64,000 nucleotides of DNA from JABFRZ01 sp964631945 (GCA_964631945.1 CAZWAY010000013.1:1-64000); one strand, 5' to 3'; counted from the stretch's first letter, positions 8,347 through 17,278 are shown. Made by a program: numbers and translations. Notes: generated from the letters alone by a model not told the origin.

Positions 8347-10029
8347 ATGTCCAGCCCGACCCACCTGCCCACCCGCGCGCAGCGTCTCGCCGAGCTCGAG
8401 CGGCAGCCGCCCGATGTCCTCGTCGTCGGCGGCGGCATCACCGGCGCCGGACTGGCGCTCGACCTCGCCACACGCGGGATCCGCACCGCGCTGGTGGAGC
8501 GGGACGACTGGGCCTCCGCCACCTCGAGCGCCTCCTCGCGCTTGATCCACGGCGGCCTGCGCTACCTCGAGCAGTTCGAGTTCGGCCTGGTGCGCGACTC
8601 GTGCCTCGAGCGCGGGCTGCTGCTCGACAACGCGGCCGGACTTGTGTGGCCGGAGCGCTTCGTCTTCCCGATCCACCGCGGCGGCCCGACCGGACGGCTG
8701 AAGCTGGCGGCGGGGCTCGGGCTGTACACGCTCGTCTCCGTGCCGCGCGTGCTCGGGCTGCCGCGCCTGCTGTCCGCACGCAGCGTCGCGCGCGCCGTAC
8801 CGGGCATCCGCGTGGCGGGCTTGCGCGGCGGCGGCTCGTACCTCGACGGGGCCACCGACGACGCGCGCCTGACGCTGGCGGTGGTGCTCAGCGCCGTGGC
8901 GCGTGGCGCCCTGGCGCTCTCGCGCATGGAGGCGCTCGCGCTCGAGAACGGCAAGAGCGGCGCGAGCGTGCGTCTGCGCGACCGCCTGAGCGGGGAAGAA
9001 CGCACCCTGACCGCGCGCGCCGTGGTCCTGGCGGGCGGCCCGCGCACGGACGGCCTGCGCGCGCGCGCCGGCCTGCCCTCCGGCTGGATCCGGCCGACGC
9101 GCGGCACGCACGTCCTGCTGCCGCGCGAGCGTCTGCCGACCGATGGCGCGGTGATCTTTCCCTCGCCGCTCGACGGACGCGTCATGTTCCTGATCCCCTG
9201 GCCGCGCTTCACGGTCATCGGCACGACCGATCTGGATGCCCCCGCCGACGCACCCGTGCGTGCCACGTACCCGGAGGTGCGCTACCTGCTCGATTCGGCC
9301 AACGGGCTCGTCCCGGAGGCCGGGCTGGGCGAGGAGCACGTGCTCGCGACCTGGGCCGGGCTGCGTCCGCTCTTGGCCGCGGACGAGGACTCACCCTCGG
9401 CGCGTTCGCGCGAGGAGCGCGTCGAGCGCGAGGGCGCCATCTACACGATCGCGGGTGGCAAGCTGACGGGCTACCGGTCCATGGCCGAACGCCTGGGCGC
9501 ACGCATCGCGGACGAGCTCGGTCTCGGCGACGCGCGCCGGCACTCGCCCACGCGGAGTCTGCGCCTGCGCGGGGCCTTCGAGCGCCCCGTCCCGCGTCCA
9601 GCCTGGTCGAGCCTCGACGAACACGGTCGCGCGCGCCTCCCGCGCGAGGCGGTCGAGCCCGCCTGGACGCGGCGCTACGCCGCGCTCGGGCCGGCGGTCG
9701 GCGAGTTCTGCCAGCGCAGCGAGGAGGGGCACGCGCCGCTCGATCCAGAGACCCTGCTGGGCGAGGTGGACTGGGCCGTGCGCCACGAGGACTGCCTCGG
9801 AGCGTGCGATTTCTTCCTGCGCCGCACCGACCTCGGCTACGGCCCGGCGGCGTCCAGCATGGCGGTCCGCGCGCGCGTGCTCGAGCGCCTTGCGAACGCG
9901 CTCGCCTGGCCGAGGGCGAGGCTCATCGCCGAGCGCGAGGAGCTCGAGCGCGCGCTGCACTCCCAGCACGCCTGGCGCGCGGAGGCGCCCCGCGGGGCGG
10001 CCCCGCCGGCCGAGCTCAAGCCCTTGTGA
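8347..10029 (+). CDS. glpD: FAD-dependent glycerol-3-phosphate dehydrogenase
   Basis: A 560-residue flavoprotein of the GlpD family, at the usual length. It oxidises sn-glycerol 3-phosphate to dihydroxyacetone phosphate at the membrane and passes electrons to quinone, so it feeds the same quinone pool as the complex I genes further along. The N-terminal FAD dinucleotide fold is VVGGGITGAGLALDLATRG (about residues 25-45), followed by the family motif SSRLIHGGLRYLE. Mid-protein blocks include LAGGPRTDGLR, GTHVLLPR and IGTTDLDAP. YTIAGGKLTGYRSMAE is the conserved C-terminal FAD-contact block. The C-terminal all-helical DAO_C domain (FLRRTDLGYG) is present. The start fits the family N-terminus and lies 14 bases after a TATCCT box. 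Confidence 0.92.
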   Translation: MSSPTHLPTRAQRLAELERQPPDVLVVGGGITGAGLALDLATRGIRTALVERDDWASATSSASSRLIHGGLRYLEQFEFGLVRDSCLERGLLLDNAAGLVWPERFVFPIHRGGPTGRLKLAAGLGLYTLVSVPRVLGLPRLLSARSVARAVPGIRVAGLRGGGSYLDGATDDARLTLAVVLSAVARGALALSRMEALALENGKSGASVRLRDRLSGEERTLTARAVVLAGGPRTDGLRARAGLPSGWIRPTRGTHVLLPRERLPTDGAVIFPSPLDGRVMFLIPWPRFTVIGTTDLDAPADAPVRATYPEVRYLLDSANGLVPEAGLGEEHVLATWAGLRPLLAADEDSPSARSREERVEREGAIYTIAGGKLTGYRSMAERLGARIADELGLGDARRHSPTRSLRLRGAFERPVPRPAWSSLDEHGRARLPREAVEPAWTRRYAALGPAVGEFCQRSEEGHAPLDPETLLGEVDWAVRHEDCLGACDFFLRRTDLGYGPAASSMAVRARVLERLANALAWPRARLIAEREELERALHSQHAWRAEAPRGAAPPAELKPL

Positions 10030-10201
10030 GCGCTCGCCTTAGGCCGCGACCGGGATCTCGGCCGGCGCGCCTGCGGGCCGGCGCCGACGACCTAAGACCT
10101 TGGCCGAAAAGGGCTTGGGTAGCGCTTTCGAGGAACCGATAGGGAGTACGCTACCCCCCCACCGGGCCCGCCACGGCCCGTTCTCGCGTCCCTTCTCGAC
10201 C
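10030..10201 (+). other. Intergenic region upstream of fadE
   Basis: 172 bases. CTTAGG (near 10038) and CCTAAG (near 10092) bracket a GC-rich self-complementary stretch containing GGCCGGCGCG and GGGCCGGCGCC, which could fold as a long imperfect hairpin after glpD. No T-run follows, so it is not a classic terminator. TACGCT near 10147-10152 is a weak -10 candidate giving a roughly 45-base leader to the gene at 10202. No reading frame is convincing. Confidence 0.3.
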
Positions 10202-12619
10202 ATGACTCTTTTCGCGCTCGCCGCCCTGGTCGTCGCCTTCGTGCTCTTCTACCACGGTCGCACCTGGCTCGGCTGGGTCGTGCCCGGCGCGCTCCTGTTC
10301 GCGAACTGGTGGTGGAACGAACCCGCGCACGTCTTCGTGTTCCTGTTCGGCGCGGGGCTGTTCGCGCTGGTCGCCACGCTCACCGGCATCGAGGGCGTGC
10401 GGCGCGAGCTCCTCACGGCGCGCATCCTGCCGCTGATCGCGCCGATCCTGCCGAGGATGAGCGATACCGAGAAGGTCGCGATCGAGGCCGGCACGGTGGG
10501 CTGGGAAGCCGAGTTCTTCACCGGCCGCCCGAACTGGCCCAAGCTCCTGAACTTCCAGCCGCGCGAGCTCTCCAAGCCCGAACAGGACTTCCTGGACGGG
10601 CCCTGCGAGAAGGTGTGCGGGATGATCACCGACTGGGAGGTCAACCAGAGCGGTGACCTCTCGCAGGAGGTCTGGGAGTTCATCAAGCGCCAGGGCTTCA
10701 TGGGCATGATCATCCCCGAGGAGTTCGGGGGCCTCGGCTTCTCGGCCGCGGCGCACTCGGCGGTCGTGCGCAAGCTCTCCAGCCGCTCGGTGGCGCTGGC
10801 GGTCACGGTGATGGTGCCGAACTCGCTCGGCCCGGCCGAGCTGCTGCTGCACTACGGCACGGACGAGCAGAAGAAGAGCTACCTGCCCAGGCTCGCCAAG
10901 GGCGAGGAGATCCCGTGCTTCGCGCTGACCGAGCCGCACGCCGGCTCCGACGCCGGCTCCATGCGCAGCAAGGGCATCGTGTGCGAGGGCACCTTCAACG
11001 GCAAGAAGGTGCTGGGCATGCGCCTGGACTGGGACAAGCGCTACATCACGCTGGCGCCGGTCGCGACCGTGATCGGGCTGGCCTTCCGCCTGTTCGACCC
11101 GGACAAGCTGCTGGGCGACAAGGAGGACCTGGGCATCACCTGCGCGCTGATCCCGGCCAACCTGCCGGGCATCGACATCGGCGAGCGCCACGATCCGCTC
11201 GGCGTGGCCTTCATGAACGGCCCGACGCGCGGCAAGGGCGTGTTCGTGCCGCTCGACTTCATCATCGGCGGCAAGGAGATGGCCGGGCGCGGCTGGCTGA
11301 TGCTGATGCAGTCGCTGGCCGCCGGGCGCGGGATCTCGCTGCCCTCGATGGCCTCCGGCGCGGCCATGCTGACCACGCGCGCGGTCGGCGCCTACGCCAC
11401 GGTGCGCCAGCAGTTCGGGCTCGAGATCGGGCGCTTCGAGGGCATCGAGCAACCCCTGGCGCGCATCGCCGGGCTCACCTACCTGATGGACGCGACGCGC
11501 CGGCTCACGGTGGCGGCCGTGGACGCGGGCGAGAAGCCCTCGGTGGCCTCGGCCATCGCCAAGTGCTACCTGACCGAGGGCATGCGCCAGGTCGTGAACG
11601 ACGGCATGGACGTGGTCGGCGGCGCGGGCATCTGCGTCGGACCGCGCAACATCCTGGGCGGCGGCTACGCCGCGCTCCCGATCGGCATCACGGTCGAGGG
11701 CGCGAACATCCTGACGCGCTCGATGATCATCTTCGGGCAGGGCGCGATCCGCTGCCACCCGTTCGTGCAGGACGAGATGCGCGGCGCGTTCGAGAAGGAC
11801 CTGGCGCGCTTCGACCGCGCCTTCTTCGGGCACGTCGGCTTCGTGTTCCAGAACATGGCGCGCTCGCTGTGGCTCGCCCTGACCGACGGCGCCTTCGCCA
11901 GCGCACCGGTCAGCGGCCCGGCCGCGCTCTACTACCGGCGCTCGACCCGGCTCTCGGCCGCCTTCGCGCTGGCCGCCGACGTCGCCATGGGCACGCTGGG
12001 CGGCTCGCTGAAGCGCAAGGAAGCGCTCACCGGGCGCCTGGCCGACATCCACGCCTGGCTGTACCTGGCCTCGGCCGCGCTCAAGCGCTTCCACGACGAG
12101 GGTTCGAAGGAACGCGACCTCACCTGCCTGCGCTGGGCTTGCGAGCACGCCCACCATCAGGCCCAGGAAGCCTTCCTCGGCTTCCTCGCGAACCTGCCGC
12201 TGCGCCCGGCGGCCTGGTTCCTGCGCCTCTTGGCCTTCCCGCTCGGCCGCACCTATTCCGAACCGCGCGACGCCCTGGCCCACCGCGTGGCGCGTTCCAT
12301 CATCGATGGCGAGGCCACGCGCGAGCACCTCACGCGCGGCATGTACCTGCCAGCACCCGACGAGATGGGCCTGGGTCAGCTCGATGCCGCGCTCGAGAAG
12401 GCCGTCAAGGCCATGGCCGTGCACAAGAAGATCCAGGCCGCGCTCAAGGACAAGAAGCTCGAGAAGAAGCCGACCGACACGCTGCTCGAGCGTTCCGTCA
12501 CCGCCAACGTCATCAGCGCTCCCGAGCGCACGCTCGTCGAGGAGGCCGAACGCGCTCGCGCCCTTGCGATCGCGGTCGACTCCTTTCCCACCCGACAGCG
12601 CAAGATGAAGAGCGCCTAG
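10202..12619 (+). CDS. fadE: Acyl-CoA dehydrogenase, membrane-associated FadE type
   Basis: An 805-residue enzyme, close to E. coli FadE (814) and much larger than ordinary acyl-CoA dehydrogenases (about 390). It performs the first step of fatty acid beta-oxidation: FAD-dependent formation of trans-2-enoyl-CoA. The N-terminus has two hydrophobic membrane segments (about residues 2-18 and 24-62). The catalytic core includes IIPEEFGGLGFS, the substrate/FAD motif LTEPHAGSDAGS and the GGAGICVGPRNILG block. A roughly 230-residue C-terminal helical extension (DUF1974) typical of FadE follows. The lysine-rich stretch near residues 740-760 is probably cytosolic. The ATG at 10202 places the membrane segments at the start, as in FadE. 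It is monocistronic and convergent with the downstream sulfatase-like gene. Confidence 0.9.
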   Translation: MTLFALAALVVAFVLFYHGRTWLGWVVPGALLFANWWWNEPAHVFVFLFGAGLFALVATLTGIEGVRRELLTARILPLIAPILPRMSDTEKVAIEAGTVGWEAEFFTGRPNWPKLLNFQPRELSKPEQDFLDGPCEKVCGMITDWEVNQSGDLSQEVWEFIKRQGFMGMIIPEEFGGLGFSAAAHSAVVRKLSSRSVALAVTVMVPNSLGPAELLLHYGTDEQKKSYLPRLAKGEEIPCFALTEPHAGSDAGSMRSKGIVCEGTFNGKKVLGMRLDWDKRYITLAPVATVIGLAFRLFDPDKLLGDKEDLGITCALIPANLPGIDIGERHDPLGVAFMNGPTRGKGVFVPLDFIIGGKEMAGRGWLMLMQSLAAGRGISLPSMASGAAMLTTRAVGAYATVRQQFGLEIGRFEGIEQPLARIAGLTYLMDATRRLTVAAVDAGEKPSVASAIAKCYLTEGMRQVVNDGMDVVGGAGICVGPRNILGGGYAALPIGITVEGANILTRSMIIFGQGAIRCHPFVQDEMRGAFEKDLARFDRAFFGHVGFVFQNMARSLWLALTDGAFASAPVSGPAALYYRRSTRLSAAFALAADVAMGTLGGSLKRKEALTGRLADIHAWLYLASAALKRFHDEGSKERDLTCLRWACEHAHHQAQEAFLGFLANLPLRPAAWFLRLLAFPLGRTYSEPRDALAHRVARSIIDGEATREHLTRGMYLPAPDEMGLGQLDAALEKAVKAMAVHKKIQAALKDKKLEKKPTDTLLERSVTANVISAPERTLVEEAERARALAIAVDSFPTRQRKMKSA

Positions 12620-12620
12620 G

Positions 12621-12650
12621 CGCCCGGGCCGAGAGCAGGGCAGCCCGGGC
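12621..12650. terminator. Possible bidirectional hairpin between convergent genes
   Basis: CGCCCGGGC (12621-12629) and GCCCGGGC (12643-12650) can pair with a 13-base loop between the convergent fadE and sulfatase-like genes. There is no T-tract on either side, so it could be a structure at mRNA ends rather than an intrinsic terminator. Confidence 0.3.
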
Positions 12651-12683
12651 CGCCGGATCCGATCGCGAGCCGGGCTCCTTCCT

Positions 12684-14081
12684 TCAGCCGTCGCCGCCGT
12701 AGCCCAGCGCCTCGAGCTGCTCCAGGATCTCGGCCTGGTTCGCGGGCGAGAGGTCGAGCAGCTCGCCCGGGCGCAGGCCCTGGGCCTGGCGCGCGTAGAC
12801 GGCGAGGCGCGCCTCGAGCTCCACGCGCAGGCGCTCGGCCAGCTCGGGCTGGCTGGCGGCGAGTTCGTGACGCTCGAGCGGGTCGGCGCGCCAGTCGTAG
12901 AGCTCGAGCCGGCGGACGGCGCCCGGGGCGCGTTCGAGGATCAGCTTGTGGCTCTCGGTGCGCAGCGCCACCTTGTCGCGACCGTAGAGCGTGCCGTCCA
13001 GCACGACCGCGCGCGGCTCGTGGTCCTCGCCGCGCAGCACGGGCAACAGCGAGCGGCCCTCGAAGCCGGGCGCGGACGCCAGGCCGAGGAGGTCGAAGAC
13101 CGTCGGCAGGAGGTCCAGCGTGCGCACCGGGAGGTCGAGCACCTGGCCGCTCGGAACGGGAAGACCGGACGAGACGGGCATGCGCACGATCAGCGGCACG
13201 CGCACCAGCTCGTCGTACAGGCTGTGGCCGTGCTCGAAGGCGCCGTGCTCCCAGAACTCCTCGCCGTGGTCGGCGGTCACGACGATCGTCGTGCGCGCGA
13301 GGTCGCCGCGACGCTCGAGCTCGGCCACCAGGCGCGCGATCTGGGCGTCCACGAAGGCGATCTCGGCGTCGTAGGCGGCGCGCACGCGCGCGACGTGCTC
13401 GGGCGTGACCGTCTCGCTCTGGCCGGGCAGCACCTGACTGCAGTCCTGCCACTGCAACGGCTTGCGCGGCGGGGCACCGGGCTCGACGTAGCGCTGCGCG
13501 AACTCGCCGGGCGGATCGTAGTCGAGGTGCGGATCGAACAGGTGGATCAGGCAGAAGGTCGGGCGCCCGTCGTCCTTGGCGAGCTGCGCGAGCGCCGCGT
13601 CGATGGTCGCGTCGGCGCGGCGGATCTCGTGGTTGTAGGCGTGCTGATGGCTCTCGAACTCGAAGCCGCGCGTCAACCCGAGCAAGCGGTTCACGAAGGC
13701 CGCGTTGGTGAAGGCCAGCGTGCGCACGCCGGCCGACGCCAGGAGCTCGGCTCCGGTGGGCACGTCCGGACTGATCGGCGTCAGGCGCGTGTTCTTGCCG
13801 CGCGCCTGGTGCACGGGCGGCGCCACGCCGGTCAGGATCGAGGCCACGGCGGGCAGCGTCCAGCCGGAGGAGGAGATGGCCTGCTCGAAGCGCGCGCCCT
13901 CGGCCGCCAGCGCGTCGATGGCCGGCGTCGGGCGCGCGCTGCCGTAGCAGCTCAGGGAGTCCCGTCGCAGCGTGTCCACGAGCACCAGCACGACCAGCGG
14001 GGCATCGCTCTTCGGCTGCGAGCACGCACCCGCGGAGCCGCACACGCTCGCGAGCAGGAGGAGGAGCCGGAAGCGTCGCAT
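12684..14081 (-). CDS. Sulfatase-fold lipoprotein without formylglycine motif
   Basis: A 465-residue alkaline-phosphatase-superfamily hydrolase. The signal peptide ends in a lipobox (GSAGAC, Cys20), so it is probably an envelope lipoprotein. Metal ligands are visible in VLVLVDTLRRD (Asp36) and in VVTADHGEEFWEHG. Where sulfatases have C-x-P-x-R, which matures to formylglycine, this protein has W-T-L-P-A-V-A-S with Thr75 in the nucleophile position. That arrangement is like Thr-nucleophile phosphotransferases such as LtaS and phosphoethanolamine transferases. It may act on phosphodiesters or phospholipid head groups rather than sulfate esters, or be a diverged sulfatase. The downstream consensus A-S-I-L-T-G is kept. 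A TATACT box lies 14 bases before the start. It follows the divergent-free stop of the DUF2723 gene on the same strand. Confidence 0.75.
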   Translation of the reverse strand: MRRFRLLLLLASVCGSAGACSQPKSDAPLVVLVLVDTLRRDSLSCYGSARPTPAIDALAAEGARFEQAISSSGWTLPAVASILTGVAPPVHQARGKNTRLTPISPDVPTGAELLASAGVRTLAFTNAAFVNRLLGLTRGFEFESHQHAYNHEIRRADATIDAALAQLAKDDGRPTFCLIHLFDPHLDYDPPGEFAQRYVEPGAPPRKPLQWQDCSQVLPGQSETVTPEHVARVRAAYDAEIAFVDAQIARLVAELERRGDLARTTIVVTADHGEEFWEHGAFEHGHSLYDELVRVPLIVRMPVSSGLPVPSGQVLDLPVRTLDLLPTVFDLLGLASAPGFEGRSLLPVLRGEDHEPRAVVLDGTLYGRDKVALRTESHKLILERAPGAVRRLELYDWRADPLERHELAASQPELAERLRVELEARLAVYARQAQGLRPGELLDLSPANQAEILEQLEALGYGGDG

Positions 14082-14095
14082 CGAGGTCGCGCGCG

Positions 14096-14101
14096 AGTAT
14101 A
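14096..14101 (-). promoter_or_regulatory. -10-like box TATACT for the sulfatase-like gene
   Basis: Read on the minus strand this is TATACT, one base from TATAAT, 14 bases before the ATG at 14081. It is the best single -10 match seen in the window. The upstream gene ends only 15 bases away, so the promoter lies in the 34-base gap between the two genes. Confidence 0.5.
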
Positions 14102-14115
14102 GGGCGCGGCGCAGC

Positions 14116-16071
14116 TCAGCCGCCGTCGCTCCCGCCGCCTTCGCTCGTACCGGGGACCGGCGGACGGGATCCGGCGAAGGCCGCGAGACGCTTCTTCGCC
14201 AGCGCGACGTGCGGGGAATCCACGCCCTCCTGGAGCGCGCCCTGCCAGGCCGCCCCGGCCTCCGCGGTCCGGCCCTGCGCGAGCAGCCCGTCCCCGAGCT
14301 CCAGCCACAACGCCGCGCGCACCAGGTGGACGTCGGCGAGGCGCGGCTCCGGCACCGCGAGCGCGAGGCCCTGGCGCGCCGCCTCGGCGCTCGCGGCCGC
14401 GTGTGCGTTCTGCCGACACCACTGCGCCGTGCGCAGGTAGGCGTTGGGCACGTCCGCGCACAGGCTCGTCTCGCGTCGATCGAGCACGGCGTAGCGCGCG
14501 CCGAACGCCGGCGCGGGCGGGACCACGGGCGCGACGCGCTCGCCCGCGGGCACGATTCGCATCAAGAGGCCGCTCGGCACCTCCTGGAAACCCGCCAGGG
14601 ACTGCGTGCGCGGGTCGGCGTGGTAGAGGTTCACGCGCCCGAGGTTCGCACGCGCGATGCCGGCGACGCCGGGCGAGTCCTCCGGGATCACGAGCCCGGG
14701 GGAGCGCGCCACCAACGCCCGGCGGTACCAAGCGTGGCGCAGCAACCCGGCCGCGATCACGGTCACGTCCGGCCGCGCCTGCTCGACCGTCTGCAGGTAC
14801 ACGAGCGGCATCCAGGCGTTGTCGCCGAAGGTGAAGACCAGCGCCGGGCCCTCGGCCGCCGCCAGCAGGCCGAGCCCGTACTCGCGCAGGACGTGGTCGT
14901 CGCGCTTGTCGAGCAGGCGTCGCTGGGCGAGCCCCCAGGGCACGAGCGCGGCCCCGGCCAGGAGACACAGGAGCGGGACGGCGAAGCGCGCGCGCGGCGC
15001 CAGCAGGCTCGCGAGCCCCGCCAGGCCGAGCCCCGCCAGGAGCGCCAGCGCGAGGTAGGCCGGCAGGAACAGGAAGCGCAGCTCGTAGATCTCCTCGGGC
15101 ACCAGCGCGAAGTTGGACATCGCCAGGATCCCCGCGTAGTCGAGCACGACCACCGCCACGAGCGCCGCGCCCGCGCCGAGCGCTGCGCCCCGGCGCGTGA
15201 AGGCGAACAGGCCCAGCGCGGACAGCGCGAAGACCCAGGCCGGCCACTGCCCCGCCGCCAGCCCGGCCACGGCGCCGAGCTGCTGCCAGAGCACGCCGAG
15301 CTCGCGCGCGAAGGCCTTGCCGGTCGGCATGTCGGCCAGCGTGAGCATCCGCCACAGCCGCCCGGGTGTCTCGGGATCGCCGAAGTCGAGCGCCGGATCG
15401 GCCAGCGAGCGCAGCGGGAGGTACAGGAAGGTCGTGAGGCCGAGTGCGAAGGCACCCACGAGCCGCGCGAGCCGGCGAGCCCCGAGCTCGTGCCGCGCGC
15501 TCCAGGCGCTGGCCGCCACGAGCACGGCCGCCGGACCGCCGACGTCGTAGTGCGCGCCGAAGGCCAGACCCGCGACCAGCGCGGCCCAGGTCAGCCGGCG
15601 CGGTGCGTCGCTCGCGTGCAGCAGCACGAGACACGACGCCAGGAGGAACGTGCTGAGCGTGTAGACCTCGGCGCTGAGCGCCTGGTTCCAGAACTCGGTC
15701 GCGCTCGCGAGTCCGATCCCGGCCAGCGCGCCCGCCGCGCGCGTCGGGAGCTCGCCCGCCTCCGGAAAGGCGCGGCGCGCGAGGCGTGCGCCGAGCAACG
15801 CCACCAGCCCGACCGTCGCCGCCGCGAAGCAGGCGCTCAGCAGGTTCAGCGCGCGCGCCAGCCCCTCGGCGGGCACCAGGCGCGCGAGTCCCGAGGCCAG
15901 CCACATGTAGCTCGGATACCCCGGCGCGTGCGGGATCCCGGCCACGCGCGCGGCGGCCACGTACTCCGAGCCGTCGCCCTCGGCCACGATCCCGGGCGCG
16001 GCGTTCGAGCCGTAGAGCGCGGCCGCCAGCAGGAAGACGCACAGCGCGAGCGCCCAGTCGCCGCGCCGCAT
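14116..16071 (-). CDS. DUF2723 family polytopic membrane protein (putative glycosyltransferase)
   Basis: A 651-residue integral membrane protein with about 11-12 hydrophobic segments in the first 430 residues, followed by a soluble part with TPR-like helices (about 560-640). The N-terminal motif GDGSEYVAAARVAGIPHAPG, with the Asp/Glu pair after the first membrane helix and the HAPGYP turn, is the hallmark of DUF2723, a GT-C-like family related to mannosyltransferases. These proteins are expected to use a lipid-linked sugar donor at the periplasmic face; this one's substrate is unknown. The segment FTFGDNAWMPLVYLQ in the soluble half is also typical. The start MRRGDWALALC puts the first membrane helix at the N-terminus. 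The C-terminus is Gly/Ser-rich (GGGSDGG). Confidence 0.78.
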   Translation of the reverse strand: MRRGDWALALCVFLLAAALYGSNAAPGIVAEGDGSEYVAAARVAGIPHAPGYPSYMWLASGLARLVPAEGLARALNLLSACFAAATVGLVALLGARLARRAFPEAGELPTRAAGALAGIGLASATEFWNQALSAEVYTLSTFLLASCLVLLHASDAPRRLTWAALVAGLAFGAHYDVGGPAAVLVAASAWSARHELGARRLARLVGAFALGLTTFLYLPLRSLADPALDFGDPETPGRLWRMLTLADMPTGKAFARELGVLWQQLGAVAGLAAGQWPAWVFALSALGLFAFTRRGAALGAGAALVAVVVLDYAGILAMSNFALVPEEIYELRFLFLPAYLALALLAGLGLAGLASLLAPRARFAVPLLCLLAGAALVPWGLAQRRLLDKRDDHVLREYGLGLLAAAEGPALVFTFGDNAWMPLVYLQTVEQARPDVTVIAAGLLRHAWYRRALVARSPGLVIPEDSPGVAGIARANLGRVNLYHADPRTQSLAGFQEVPSGLLMRIVPAGERVAPVVPPAPAFGARYAVLDRRETSLCADVPNAYLRTAQWCRQNAHAAASAEAARQGLALAVPEPRLADVHLVRAALWLELGDGLLAQGRTAEAGAAWQGALQEGVDSPHVALAKKRLAAFAGSRPPVPGTSEGGGSDGG

Positions 16072-16175
16072 GCGCGCGCAGGACGGAGCGGGATTCGGGA
16101 GCGACTCGGGCACGCGGGGAGCGCAGAGCCTACTGCGTCCGCGCCGGGCGGACGAGCCCGCCGGGTGGGCTCGGC

Positions 16176-16682
16176 CTAGTCCTGCAGCGCCAGCTGCACC
16201 GGCTTGCCGCTGTGGCGCGCCTCGAGCTCGAGCAGCGCGCGCTTGCGCTCCAGCCCGCCGGCGTAGCCCGTCAGCGTGCCGTCGGCGCCGATCACGCGGT
16301 GGCAGGGCACCACGATCGCGATCGGATTGGCGCCGTTGGCCCGTCCGACCGCGCGCACGGCCGACGGATCGCCCAGGCGCCGCGCGAGTTCGCCATAGGA
16401 GATCGTCTCGCCGTAGGGGATGCGCGTGAGCTCGTCCCACACGCGGCGCTGGAAGGGCGTGCCGTCCGGCGCCAGCGGCAGCTTGAACTGGCGCAACTCA
16501 CCGGAGAAGTAGCGGGTCAGTGCGTCGATGACGCGCGTGGCGCGGCGCTCGTCCGGCGGCAGCGTGCGCCAGGGCGAGGTGCGCGCGTCGAAATCGAGCG
16601 CCACCAGGGCGCCGGAGCGATCCATCACGGCCAGGAAGCGTCCGAGCGGAGTCGGGATCGGGGCGAGCGTGCGCGTGTTCAT
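16176..16682 (-). CDS. ogt: Methylated-DNA--protein-cysteine S-methyltransferase
   Basis: A 168-residue O6-alkylguanine-DNA alkyltransferase. It transfers the alkyl group from O6-alkylguanine or O4-alkylthymine to its own cysteine in a suicide reaction. The active-site motif is VVPCHRVIG (acceptor Cys127), preceded by the helix-turn-helix with PYGETISYGELARRLG and the Arg-finger/Asn context AVGRANGANP. Length and order match Ogt/AdaB. Its ATG overlaps the TGA of the Ada-AlkA gene by four bases (ATGA), so the two are translationally coupled in an alkylation-repair operon. Because no regulatory domain is fused here, regulation probably comes from the upstream Ada domain. C-terminal residues after the motif are ordinary. 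Confidence 0.93.
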   Translation of the reverse strand: MNTRTLAPIPTPLGRFLAVMDRSGALVALDFDARTSPWRTLPPDERRATRVIDALTRYFSGELRQFKLPLAPDGTPFQRRVWDELTRIPYGETISYGELARRLGDPSAVRAVGRANGANPIAIVVPCHRVIGADGTLTGYAGGLERKRALLELEARHSGKPVQLALQD

Positions 16683-17173
16683 GACGGGAGGCTCTTCCAG
16701 AGGTGGAGGGTGGCGAGGCTCCGATGCGGAGCGAAGGATTCCATCAGACGCGTGGCCGCGGGCGCGTCGGGGCGCTCGTCGAGCCCGAAGAAACGCTTGA
16801 GCGCCTCGGCCAGGGCCACGTCGCCGATCGGCGCGCAGTCCTCGAAGCCGTAGGCACGCATGAGCAGGTACTGCACCGACCACGGCCCGAGGCCGCGCAC
16901 GGCACCGAGGCGCTCCGCGACCAGCGGCACGGGCTCGAGACGCCCGCCCTCGAGGTCGAGCTCGCCCGCCACGATCGCGCGCGCGGCATCGATCAGGTAC
17001 TCGGCCTTGCGGCGCGAGAACTGGCGGCGCTCGAGGTCGGCGTAGTCGAGCGCGGCGACCTGCGCCGGCGTCGGGTGGGCCACGAAGTCGTCCACGCGCG
17101 TGCCGGCGCGCTCGATCAGGGCCGCGCGACAGGTCGCGGCGAAGCTGACGTTCACCTGCGCGCCCACGACCAC
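16679..17173 (-). CDS. alkA: Ada-AlkA fusion, 3' part: DNA-3-methyladenine glycosylase (HhH-GPD) domain
   Basis: This is the C-terminal 164 residues of an AlkA-type base-excision glycosylase, separated from its N-terminal part by an assembly gap. It removes 3-methyladenine and other alkylated bases. Homology begins near VVGAQVNVSFAATCR. The helix-hairpin-helix is GLGPWSVQYLLMRAYG, and the catalytic aspartate is in PIGDVALAEAL. The frame of this piece differs from the piece upstream of the gap; this need not be a mutation because the gap length is arbitrary. Together the two pieces give about 472 residues plus some 10-15 missing, the normal length of Ada-AlkA fusion proteins. The stop overlaps the ogt start. 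Confidence 0.85.
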   Translation of the reverse strand: MVVGAQVNVSFAATCRAALIERAGTRVDDFVAHPTPAQVAALDYADLERRQFSRRKAEYLIDAARAIVAGELDLEGGRLEPVPLVAERLGAVRGLGPWSVQYLLMRAYGFEDCAPIGDVALAEALKRFFGLDERPDAPAATRLMESFAPHRSLATLHLWKSLPS

Positions 17174-17268
17174 CCCGCGCTGCTGCTGAAGGACCCCGAC
17201 GCGCGGGCCAAGGTGGCCGCGGTCGACTGGGCGCGAGTGGCGGGAGCGGAACGAGCGGTGCTCGACAC
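17174..17268. other. Contig-end sequence that does not continue AlkA
   Basis: Upstream of VVGAQVNV the minus-strand frame loses resemblance to AlkA (expected: a short stretch like LRVP...FEALVRA). On the plus strand the same bases read as an open frame with G/C in nearly every third position (HPALLLKDPDARAKVAAVDW onward). This looks like unrelated coding sequence joined at the contig end. Confidence 0.5.
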
Positions 17269-17278
17269 NNNNNNNNNN
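17269..17278. other. Assembly gap (10 N)
   Basis: Ten undetermined bases. A run of exactly ten suggests a scaffolding placeholder, so the true distance is unknown. It interrupts the Ada-AlkA gene. Confidence 0.99.

Noticed and set aside
10038..10100. Riboswitch or intrinsic terminator between glpD and fadE
   Set aside because: Only an imperfect GC-rich self-complementary stretch is present, with no T-run and no recognisable riboswitch core.
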